Origin: Candidatus Omnitrophota bacterium
GTDB lineage: Bacteria > Hinthialibacterota > Hinthialibacteria > Hinthialibacterales > JAKPRU01
Assembly (NCBI GenBank): GCA_029570205.1
Contig: JAKQSI010000111.1
Coordinates: forward strand, 16,949-80,948
Length of the DNA: 64,000 bases
Direction of reading: 5' to 3'
Positions 1 to 7,247 of this stretch are shown piece by piece (position 1 is the stretch's first letter; each line of letters starts with the position of its first letter). Under the pieces are notes generated by a model that saw nothing but the letters and a program-made list of their open reading frames with translations, was not told where the DNA came from and made no database searches. Both the position numbers and the translations under genes were made by a program.

Positions 1-284
1 TTCGTCTTATACGTGAATCCCCACCGTTTCATTACCTCAAGCCCTTCCGAGATAAGGGCATTGGGGACCCAAAGGTACAGGTGAGCGCGTGCTGCCACGA
101 TACGATTGACGGGCAGTTCATATATTTCTTCCATTGTCATGGTGGGATAGCGCAGAAGCCGCCGATGTTCCGGGGCCATCTTTCCGGTGCGGTTGTCGAA
201 TCGCCAGGGGGGATCAGCAAGAATGGTTGAGAATGGCCCCTTGATCCGGCTGGTCAGATCTTCAGCGGCGGAAATTAGGGGCAT
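1..284 (-). CDS. MT-A70-like adenine-specific DNA methyltransferase, N-terminal part
   Basis: Reading leftward from an ATG at 284, 94 codons run off the window edge without a stop. Residues 24-27 are DPPW, the catalytic motif IV of the MT-A70 class of N6-adenine methyltransferases, in the context ILADPPWRF, followed by the typical PTMTMEEIYELPV and LYLWVPNALISEGLEVM stretches. The family transfers a methyl group from S-adenosylmethionine to adenine in DNA. The frame is the same as the upstream Hsp70 gene, whose stop lies 54 nt before this ATG, and the two are probably cotranscribed. The start could also be an upstream TTG. Whether a restriction partner exists cannot be seen because the gene is cut. 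Confidence 0.85.
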   Translation of the reverse strand, partial: MPLISAAEDLTSRIKGPFSTILADPPWRFDNRTGKMAPEHRRLLRYPTMTMEEIYELPVNRIVAARAHLYLWVPNALISEGLEVMKRWGFTYKT

Positions 285-338
285 GTTCCGTATCTCTGCT
301 GTCGATTCCAAGGACAAGAGAAGGGCAGAAGGAATGAC

Positions 339-2093
339 TCAGTAATCCGCCGTTTCCATTCGGGTGAGCAGTTCGTTCAGCTCTCCCATGATCTCGCCCA
401 TGCGGTCATGATCCTTGGACTCTTTGGCCGTTTTCAGTTCATCCACCACGCGTCGCGCGCTTTCCGATAGAGCATCATCGTACTCACCGAACATTCGCTC
501 GGCGCGGTAAATCAGGCTTTCGGCTTCATTCACCAGGTTGTCTCTCTGGCGCATTTTCGTGATTTCCGCGACCCGCTTTCGGGCCTCGTCGGTCAACCGT
601 TTCACCTCTTCCGGAGAAAGTCGGTTATCGGTGGAGAGGATGGTGACGCTGACTTCCTTGTTGGTCGTCAGATCTTTAGCGGTTGCTTCAAGAATCCGAT
701 CCTGATTGAGTCGGAATGTCACCTCAATCCGGGGCACACCACGCGGAGCAGGTGGAATCCCATCAATGCGAAGCATGTCCAGGAACGTGTTGGCCGAAGC
801 GACCGGCTCTTCCCCTTCATAAACCGGGAATGAAATGGCGGTCTGGAAATCGCGTGTTGTCGTGAAAAGATCACGGGCCTCGGTCGGATAAGTTGAGTTT
901 CGTTCGATCAGAACGCCGTACCGGTCATCCGCTAATCCCACCCCTAATGAGAACGGGGTAAGGTGGACAATCACCGGCCCGTCCGTCTGCACGGCATCCG
1001 CTGCGGTCAATTCCAACTCCTCGTCCAGCGGAGCCAGAATGGACGCCTGGATGGCCGCCCCCAGGGCGACACATTCATCCGGGCTGACATCCTTGCGTGG
1101 TTCTTTATTGATGAGGGAACGAACCAGTTGCTGGACATAGGGAATTCGAGTGGTTCCGCCCACGAGCAGCACGTTGCTGACATCTTCAGGCTGCAACCCC
1201 GCATCGGTAATGGCGTCCCGCGAAGGACCAATGGTGCTTTCCAGCAAATCTCTTGTCAGCGCTTCGAACTTGGCGCGTGTGAGTTCAGTGTCCACCGTGA
1301 TCGGCCCTTTGGGCGTCATGGCAACGGCCTCGACAAGAATGTGGGTCTTAGTAATACTGGACAGCTCAATTTTTGCTTCCTGAGCGGCATCGCGAAGACG
1401 GAACATCGCTTTGGCGTCTTTGGAAAGATCGACTCCATATTGACGTTTGATTTCGCCGAGGAGAAACTCCACAATTCGTTCGTCCAGATCGTCGCCACCC
1501 AGCTTGTTGTTGCCTTTAATGGACAAGACCTGAAAAACCCCGCCGACCATCTCGATGATGGACACGTCAAACGTGCCACCGCCGAAATCGTACACCATCA
1601 GGATTTGGTCGCTTTCCTTGTCCAAGCCATAGGAGATTGCCGCAGCGGTCGGCTCGTCGATAATCCGCCGGACCCGGAACCCGGCAATCATCCCAGCATC
1701 ACGGGTGGCCTGACGTTGAGCATCGGTGAAATAGGCGGGGACGGTGATCACAGCCTGCTCGATGGATTGTCCCAGGTAGTTCTCTGCATCCGTCTTCAGT
1801 TTCTGAAGAATAATGGAAGAAATCTCCTGCGGCGTTCGTTGAATCCCATCGATATTCACACGATACTTCGTTCCCATCCGTCTCTTGATGGAGAACACCG
1901 TGCGATCCGGGTTCAAGGCCGCTGCCCGTCGGGCCTTTTTCCCAACAAGGATGTCTCCGTCCTCGGTAAAGTGGACAACAGAAGGTGTCAGCCGATCCCC
2001 CAGATCGTTGGGGATGATGGTGGGCTTGCCATTGTCCATATACGCCATGACAGAATTTGTCGTACCAAGATCGATTCCCAGGATAATTCCCAT
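339..2093 (-). CDS. dnaK: Hsp70 family molecular chaperone (DnaK-like)
   Basis: ATP-dependent cytosolic chaperone of 584 residues. The nucleotide-binding domain is intact: DLGTTNS at 8-14, YDFGGGTF at 168-175 and VGGTTRIP at 311-318. A substrate-binding beta domain and a short helical lid follow. The protein is about 50 residues shorter than a housekeeping DnaK and ends without the acidic EEVD-like tail. The interdomain linker region reads VIVHLTPFSLG (374-384) where canonical DnaK has a DVLLLD-like linker, so the allosteric hydrophobic segment is altered. It lies 121 nt downstream of the GrpE gene and in the same set as a J-domain protein, so it is probably a specialised second Hsp70. Whether it is the only DnaK of the genome cannot be judged here. 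Confidence 0.95.
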   Translation of the reverse strand: MGIILGIDLGTTNSVMAYMDNGKPTIIPNDLGDRLTPSVVHFTEDGDILVGKKARRAAALNPDRTVFSIKRRMGTKYRVNIDGIQRTPQEISSIILQKLKTDAENYLGQSIEQAVITVPAYFTDAQRQATRDAGMIAGFRVRRIIDEPTAAAISYGLDKESDQILMVYDFGGGTFDVSIIEMVGGVFQVLSIKGNNKLGGDDLDERIVEFLLGEIKRQYGVDLSKDAKAMFRLRDAAQEAKIELSSITKTHILVEAVAMTPKGPITVDTELTRAKFEALTRDLLESTIGPSRDAITDAGLQPEDVSNVLLVGGTTRIPYVQQLVRSLINKEPRKDVSPDECVALGAAIQASILAPLDEELELTAADAVQTDGPVIVHLTPFSLGVGLADDRYGVLIERNSTYPTEARDLFTTTRDFQTAISFPVYEGEEPVASANTFLDMLRIDGIPPAPRGVPRIEVTFRLNQDRILEATAKDLTTNKEVSVTILSTDNRLSPEEVKRLTDEARKRVAEITKMRQRDNLVNEAESLIYRAERMFGEYDDALSESARRVVDELKTAKESKDHDRMGEIMGELNELLTRMETADY

Positions 2094-2214
2094 ACGCTAC
2101 TCCTAAAGCGCATAGCCTATTGCGTCCCATCTATAATTTATCATAAGGAAGGCATTTCCTCACGCCCAATATGGCGGGCAGGGAAATGCTCCGGGACTGA
2201 CTGATTGACAGACC

Positions 2215-2736
2215 TTAATCACGTGGAGACCGAGCAACAATGACTTTCGAATCACGGAGGATGCGGCCCTTATATTGATATCCTTTTTCCACTTCCTCCA
2301 CAATGGTGTTGTCTTCCACGGAAGGGTCCTCCCTGACATCCACGACCTCATGACGAGTAAGATCCAGCTTCTGTCCGACAGATTTTATCGCGGACAGCCC
2401 CTCCCGTTCCAGAGCTAACAGCAAGTGTCGATGAACCGCCTTGATGGCCTTGAACCAATTGGCAAGAACTTCGTCCTCCTCAAGATTGAGGCTGGAGGAA
2501 TACTTCAAAATATTATCAAAAGCGTCAAGGATCGGGATCATCCGGCGCATCAGGTCTTCTTTGGAGTCTTTCCTGCGCTCGACCCGTTTGGGCACTTCGC
2601 CCCGCTCCAGCGCTTCAAGGCACGCGGAGAGGACATCCCGTTTGCGGTCGCTCCGAACCTCCAGGGGCATCTCCTCGATCGGGAAGATTTCCTTAAGGTC
2701 GGAACGGTCAGACTTGCCGAGTTTCCAACCGGGCAT
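2215..2736 (-). CDS. grpE: GrpE-type nucleotide exchange factor
   Basis: A 173-residue GrpE homologue, the factor that releases ADP from Hsp70. The C-terminal signature is clear: a GYQYKGRILR segment at about 152-161 followed by SKVIVA, preceded by a helical dimerisation region (roughly 55-110) with MIPILDAFDNI. The N-terminal 50 residues are basic and not typical. It starts 51 nt after the J-domain/TPR gene and is followed by the Hsp70 gene, so the three form one minus-strand transcription unit. The similarity is weak outside the C-terminal head, suggesting co-divergence with the unusual Hsp70 next to it. Confidence 0.88.
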   Translation of the reverse strand: MPGWKLGKSDRSDLKEIFPIEEMPLEVRSDRKRDVLSACLEALERGEVPKRVERRKDSKEDLMRRMIPILDAFDNILKYSSSLNLEEDEVLANWFKAIKAVHRHLLLALEREGLSAIKSVGQKLDLTRHEVVDVREDPSVEDNTIVEEVEKGYQYKGRILRDSKVIVARSPRD

Positions 2737-2787
2737 TGAGTTTTCCTTGCTCTATAGGTGTTCGACGATGCGAGTTTTTCGGCTCGA

Positions 2788-4074
2788 TCAACGCAGATTT
2801 CCGAGACGTTTCGCCTCTCGGACCCCCTGCTTTGCAGCCTTGTTCCTGGGGTCGAGCTCCAGGATTTTCTCGTATTCCTTCAACGCAGCGGCGAATTTTC
2901 GCATCTCGAAATAGGTTTCCGCAATCAGCAGGCGTACTTCCAGATTTGTCGGGTCGAAACGAAGCGCGTTTTTGAAGTGCGCCAGGGCCTGCTGGTGGAT
3001 ATTTTGGCTGCGAAGACGTTTTCCAATTGTGATATTTCCCCGGATGATATGGTCCTTCACCTGGTCCTTGCCGCCGCTGATTTTCAGAGCGCGGTTCCAC
3101 ATGTGAAAGGCCTCGTTAATCCGGTTTGTATTGAGATAGGCCCATCCGAGCTGGCACAGGAAATCGACATCGTCGCGGTACTCATCGAAGCAGGATTCAA
3201 AAGCGCGGACCGCCTGGGCCCAATTGCCCCGCTGCATACAGGCGTATCCCAAGTCTTTGCCGGATGCGCCCACCAAATCCTCAGAAACGTTCGTGGTTCC
3301 GCCCAGAAACCGCCCGCCGCTCTGTTTGTGTGCCGCCAGAATAAGCGCCTTGTAATATTCATCGTCAGGATGTTGACGGAGAACTCCGTGCCAAGACTCC
3401 AGGGCCTTCTTCCACCATTTATCCTGATTTTCCTCATCTCCTATTTTGCCGTAGGCGATTGCCAGGTTCTGAAACAGTTCCCCGTCGTGCATTTCCTCGG
3501 CCAGCGGCAGCCAAATCTTGATGGCTTCCTCCCAGTGTCCGGCCACGGCAAGGTCGTAGCCTCGTTTCCAGCGCATCGCCCGCCAGTTATGAATGGTTTC
3601 CGTATCGTTGGGCCGATAGCGCAGAATTGTCTTGAAGTCTTCTTCCGCCTCTTCCCACCGTCCATGCTCCGCCAGATAAAGTGAACGCCCCCGCAGGATA
3701 GTAATGGCCTTTGCACGTTCCTGGTCAGAGAGTTGATCGAGGTTCCGGTTCCCCAAAATGGCTGAAAGTTGCTGATTTAATTTGAAATGGGACAACGGCT
3801 GTTCCGGGTAATCCGGATAATCGGAATACCGGAGACGCGGGGAAGGCGCAAGAATGGAGATATCCTCACGTGCTCTGGAAGCGGGATCCCTCAGAATATC
3901 GTAGGCAGTACGAACTTCAATGAATTCATCGGGATGATATTCCGGCGAATACTTCTTAACTAAAGCGAAATAAGCCGCTTTGATCTCTTCCTCCGTGGCC
4001 CGACGGTCCACGCCCAGGACTTTGTATGGGTTTCGAGTAAGTGTGATGTCTGTGCTGGTTTCGGTCTCGGCCAT
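2788..4074 (-). CDS. J-domain-like protein with TPR repeats
   Basis: A 428-residue protein from the ATG at 4074, which follows an AGGCGG ribosome site; the longer frame to 4134 is less likely. Residues about 15-65 fold like a J domain (NPYKVLGV, then ATEEEIKAAY, then AYDILRDP). At the position of the diagnostic HPD tripeptide, aligned on KY-HPD, the sequence reads KY-SPE; a literal HPD occurs three residues later. The rest is a ladder of TPR-like helical pairs (for example the repeat with AKQGVREAK at the end). A normal J domain stimulates Hsp70 ATPase; here that is uncertain. Its place at the head of the GrpE-Hsp70 operon suggests it recruits clients to that chaperone. Confidence 0.85.
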   Translation of the reverse strand: MAETETSTDITLTRNPYKVLGVDRRATEEEIKAAYFALVKKYSPEYHPDEFIEVRTAYDILRDPASRAREDISILAPSPRLRYSDYPDYPEQPLSHFKLNQQLSAILGNRNLDQLSDQERAKAITILRGRSLYLAEHGRWEEAEEDFKTILRYRPNDTETIHNWRAMRWKRGYDLAVAGHWEEAIKIWLPLAEEMHDGELFQNLAIAYGKIGDEENQDKWWKKALESWHGVLRQHPDDEYYKALILAAHKQSGGRFLGGTTNVSEDLVGASGKDLGYACMQRGNWAQAVRAFESCFDEYRDDVDFLCQLGWAYLNTNRINEAFHMWNRALKISGGKDQVKDHIIRGNITIGKRLRSQNIHQQALAHFKNALRFDPTNLEVRLLIAETYFEMRKFAAALKEYEKILELDPRNKAAKQGVREAKRLGNLR

Positions 4075-4221
4075 ACTTCCGCCTGATGACAAACAAAAAG
4101 AGTCCCTGCCCTCTTGACAGGTGAAAACGTGCAATCTTAGCGTAAGGAACCGACTATTTCAACAGACTTCCCTACTGTAGAATATAATGCAGGTCAATTT
4201 GAGCCGATCCGGGAGTGTCCC

Positions 4222-4791
4222 ATGCTTGAACTTTCTCCCCAGAAATGCACGGAATTGCTCTATTCCCATCCGGTTTTGCTGCTGTCCTCGCGTGTCGGCT
4301 TGAAAGCCAATGTCATGCCGGTTTGCTGGTATGTGCCGCTCAGTTCCATGCCGGCGCTGATCGGGGTTTCGTTGACCCCCAGTTCGTACACATGCCACCT
4401 GGTGCAGGAATCCGGGGAGTTTGTTCTCGGGGTGCCGGACGAGACCATGCTGAAAGAGATTCATTTCTGCGGGGTTCACTGTGGGATGGATGTGGATAAG
4501 ATTCGCCATTTGAAGTTGGTGACTCACCGTGCCCGCGATGTCAGCGCACTTCTGATTTCGGATTGCCTCGGTCAGATCGAATGCCGGGTTCGACAGGTGC
4601 AATCCACCGGCGACCGGAAGTTTTTCATCTCCGAGGTGATGACAGTGACGGTTCAGCCGTTTGCCTGGAATAACGGCTGGACCGACGAGATTCGACTGGT
4701 GCATTATCTGGGCGGGTTGGACTATCGGATTGGAAACGAGGTTGTGCGAGTTGAGGGAGTGCATCCGGGATATGTCCCGCTGGAGCGTTAG
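4222..4791 (+). CDS. Flavin reductase-like (FMN-binding) protein
   Basis: A 189-residue protein resembling the flavin-reductase/split-barrel FMN-binding family: an early VLLLSSRVGLKANVMPVCW strand region, the middle LIGVSLTPSSYTCHLVQESGEF segment and a C-terminal LVHYLGGLDYRIG. Family members reduce or bind FMN, often supplying reduced flavin to a partner oxygenase or acting as stress-linked electron carriers. It is a lone plus-strand gene, divergent from the chaperone set (147 nt) and convergent with amrA, whose end is 7 nt away. The substrate is not evident. Confidence 0.85.
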   Translation: MLELSPQKCTELLYSHPVLLLSSRVGLKANVMPVCWYVPLSSMPALIGVSLTPSSYTCHLVQESGEFVLGVPDETMLKEIHFCGVHCGMDVDKIRHLKLVTHRARDVSALLISDCLGQIECRVRQVQSTGDRKFFISEVMTVTVQPFAWNNGWTDEIRLVHYLGGLDYRIGNEVVRVEGVHPGYVPLER

Positions 4792-4798
4792 GAACGAT

Positions 4799-5410
4799 TC
4801 ACGAACTGCCTGTGCGGGGCGGCCAAATCCCCATACCTTTTTCACCAAAGACCTGAGCTTCATAAGTGTAAATCTCCGTCTCCGGGTTTTTCCAGGCATT
4901 TCTGGACAAACCGGCTTTTTGGCAGGTCTGTTCCAGAAAGGTCTGACGGTCCCAGCCCTGGCCTGCGCCGACCTGCGGCAACAAGGTTCCATGCCGTTGA
5001 CCTCCGAAAGGCGATTTCCCCACGATATACAAACCATGGCGGCCTACCTGGATCTCCTCGATATTTTGGACGCGGTGCATCGGTGTCAAGACGGATATCT
5101 CGATGTCCAGTTCCGGGATTTCATCAGACGATACCGGCAGAAAACGGCTGTCATTAAGCGCCGCCTCTCGTGCCATGACGGCAACCAATTCCAGAAGCGG
5201 GATGTCATCGGGTTCAAACCTTCCCAGGCAACCCCGAAGTTCTTCCTGACGGTGAAGTGTAACAAAAACACCGCATTTTCTGGCCAGATTTCCGAGAGGC
5301 TCCGCGAATTCACAGATCGTGCTGCTTACGGCTACCCGGACCGCATCTCGGGCAACTCTCAGCAACTGCCGCCGCTCCGACTCGGTCAAGAACGAACTTT
5401 TCTCCGACAT
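4799..5410 (-). CDS. amrA: AMMECR1-domain protein, AmmeMemoRadiSam system protein A
   Basis: A 203-residue AMMECR1 homologue from the ATG at 5410 (an upstream ATG at 5431 is possible). The family hallmark LRGCLG lies at residues 58-63, followed by the conserved LLELVAVMAREAALNDSRF helix and a C-terminal WDRQTFLEQTCQKAGL segment. AMMECR1, MEMO and a radical SAM enzyme recur together in bacteria and archaea and are thought to act in a common modification pathway, but the reaction is not settled. It directly follows amrB, separated by 27 nt from the start used here. Confidence 0.93.
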   Translation of the reverse strand: MSEKSSFLTESERRQLLRVARDAVRVAVSSTICEFAEPLGNLARKCGVFVTLHRQEELRGCLGRFEPDDIPLLELVAVMAREAALNDSRFLPVSSDEIPELDIEISVLTPMHRVQNIEEIQVGRHGLYIVGKSPFGGQRHGTLLPQVGAGQGWDRQTFLEQTCQKAGLSRNAWKNPETEIYTYEAQVFGEKGMGIWPPRTGSS

Positions 5411-5437
5411 TGCTTTTCTTCCCCCTTTCAAGAGAGA

Positions 5438-6340
5438 TCATTCTGCCGGCGTTGAATCTTGCTTCCGCCGTGAGCGATATACGGCCAAAGAACCGTAGCC
5501 CACTACCTCATCTCTGGAACCGTAGGTGGAATCCCCGGAATTGCGGTAGGCCAGGATTTCGGCGCGATCCGCCCCCAGGTTCCCGGCAGCACGCAAAGCC
5601 ACCAGGACCGCGCCGGCGCCACAAAGAACACAGCGCAAACCCCGTACCGGTTCACGCGCCAATTCCGCCAGACGCTGTCGAATATGCTCTTCATCCAGAG
5701 TGACAAGCGCATGGAGAGCCTGTCGATCAATTCGAACCGCATCTTCGTACGGCGGGTAGTGAGTCATGTCCGAGGATGCAATCAGGACGGCCTTCTTTTC
5801 AGGGTGATTCTGCAGAACGGACGCAATCCCATCCCCGATCCGTTTGCCCAATTCCGGGTCTTGCCCGCCGATCAGGATTTCGACGAAACGCGCGCCCGGG
5901 AGAGCAGTTTGAATAAATGGAATTTGCATTTCGGCGGAGTTCTCCGGGCGGCCGAAAGTCCCTGTATGAGCAGCCTGGATGTACGGCAAATCGGGAACGG
6001 CCTGCCGCAACTCCGTTACCAGATCGCGGTCGATATCAATTCGCCCCAGGGGTGTTTCGCAGGCTTCCATGTCCAGGATCGAGGCTTCCGCCGTACCACT
6101 ATGGCAGACTGCGAGAATAATCGCCGTGTCGATTCCTCTGCCCTGCAAGGCACGATACGAATATCCCGCTACTGGCCCGGAAAAGGTATAACCTGCATGA
6201 GGCACTAGAACCGCAAGAATCTCATCGGAGGTCTCGGGCGCCTTTGCTTGATAAAGATAGGACCGTATTTCGGTTTGCAAAGCCCGTGGATTACCGGGAT
6301 ACCATTGACCCGCAAGAGCGGCCTGTTTGATGGACGGCAT
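5438..6340 (-). CDS. amrB: MEMO-family protein, AmmeMemoRadiSam system protein B
   Basis: A 300-residue MEMO1 homologue, related in fold to class III extradiol dioxygenases. PHAGYTFSG at 47-55 and the later SSDMTHYPPYEDA segment carry the family's conserved metal-site His/Asp-type residues. A GGGAGATG ribosome site precedes the ATG. It begins the amrB-amrA operon. The third usual partner, a radical SAM protein (amrS), is not adjacent; the only radical SAM gene in the window (47499) is of a different, SPASM-like type. Confidence 0.93.
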   Translation of the reverse strand: MPSIKQAALAGQWYPGNPRALQTEIRSYLYQAKAPETSDEILAVLVPHAGYTFSGPVAGYSYRALQGRGIDTAIILAVCHSGTAEASILDMEACETPLGRIDIDRDLVTELRQAVPDLPYIQAAHTGTFGRPENSAEMQIPFIQTALPGARFVEILIGGQDPELGKRIGDGIASVLQNHPEKKAVLIASSDMTHYPPYEDAVRIDRQALHALVTLDEEHIRQRLAELAREPVRGLRCVLCGAGAVLVALRAAGNLGADRAEILAYRNSGDSTYGSRDEVVGYGSLAVYRSRRKQDSTPAE

Positions 6341-6548
6341 GTGTTGTCATCTCCCTTCGGGGGCGAGACACCCCCGCAAAATGTCCAAGCTCCTTTCGGG
6401 GGCTAGAGGCCCCCGCTCCTGTATTACGATCCGTCATTCCGGCGAAAGCCGCAATCCGGGGTATGACGAGCAAAGCGCCATATTGAGCGATCTGCCGTTG
6501 TGTATGATACCAGCTGGAAGACCGAAAGAAAGAAGGAGACAACCCGGC
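6341..6548. repeat. Intergenic tract with two G-rich hairpins and a REP-like palindrome
   Basis: Two near-identical modules occur at about 6351-6380 and 6390-6420, each of the form ctcc-ttcgggggc followed by a short loop and gcccccg; the second forms a 7-bp stem at 6397-6403 and 6409-6415. From 6430 there is a gtcattccggcgaaagcc-type palindrome, a hairpin with a GAAA loop that recurs at about 42033 and 63846. A strong AGGAGA ribosome site at 6534-6539 serves the next gene. Confidence 0.7.
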
Positions 6549-7247
6549 GTGCCGTATTCCGTCCGTCTCATCAACAGGGATTATTCATGGTTGCGGGACC
6601 TCCCCTGGGAGAACGATCCGGCGGCATGGACATCGGCAGGGGCACAGGTTATCAAGAAGTCCAAATCCCGGTTTGTCTTTTTCTGGGAAGGAGAATCGCC
6701 GGTTTTTATTAAGCGTTATTTGTCGCGTCGTTGGACAACGCAGTGGTTGTCCTGGCTGGTAGGGGTCAAATCGGCACGCGAGGCAAGAATCCTTCTAAAA
6801 CTGCGCGGGTGTGGCATCCCGACGCCGGAACCCTATGGGGTGGTCGCGCCGTGGTTCCCGCTGGGGCCGGTTTCGAATTACCTGATTCTGGAGCCGTTGC
6901 GGGGCCGGAACCTTCATACGGTCATCCGGGAGTCACCGGAGAAGATGGAACCGGTCGCGCAGAAACTCGGTTCTCTTCTTGCGCAAATGCACGCGGTTGG
7001 ATTTTTCCACCACGATGCGAACCTGCACAATTTTCTCCTGGATGAATCCGAAGACACACTGTACGCAATTGATGTGGATGGCGGCTGGTTTCCGCTCCCT
7101 CTGCTGATGTATCACCGCCGGAAGAACGTGTATCAAATCTTGCGGTCGGGCCGGGGATGTTGCACAAACAACGAATGGGAAGCGCGTTTTTGTCGGGCCT
7201 ATGCGGAATCGGCTGGAGTCCCTCCGGAGGCCATTGCGGCGCTGTAG
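6549..7247 (+). CDS. Lipopolysaccharide (Kdo/heptose) kinase-like protein
   Basis: A 232-residue protein of the Kdo kinase/WaaP-InaA kinase group. It has a candidate ATP-binding lysine in VFIKRY (K55), the catalytic-loop HHDANLHN at 154-161 and the metal-binding IDVDG at 174-178. The GTG at 6549 is chosen because AGGAGA sits 9 nt upstream; the longer frame to 6327 has no support. Relatives phosphorylate Kdo or heptose of the LPS inner core at the cytoplasmic membrane. The last 49 nt overlap the converging ligase-GT4 gene. Phosphate acceptor unknown. Confidence 0.85.
   Translation: MPYSVRLINRDYSWLRDLPWENDPAAWTSAGAQVIKKSKSRFVFFWEGESPVFIKRYLSRRWTTQWLSWLVGVKSAREARILLKLRGCGIPTPEPYGVVAPWFPLGPVSNYLILEPLRGRNLHTVIRESPEKMEPVAQKLGSLLAQMHAVGFFHHDANLHNFLLDESEDTLYAIDVDGGWFPLPLLMYHRRKNVYQILRSGRGCCTNNEWEARFCRAYAESAGVPPEAIAAL

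Noticed and set aside
963..2204. 413-codon plus-strand open frame opposite the Hsp70 gene
   Set aside because: It is the complement of a conserved chaperone gene, has no domain and arises from codon bias; the Hsp70 frame is certain.
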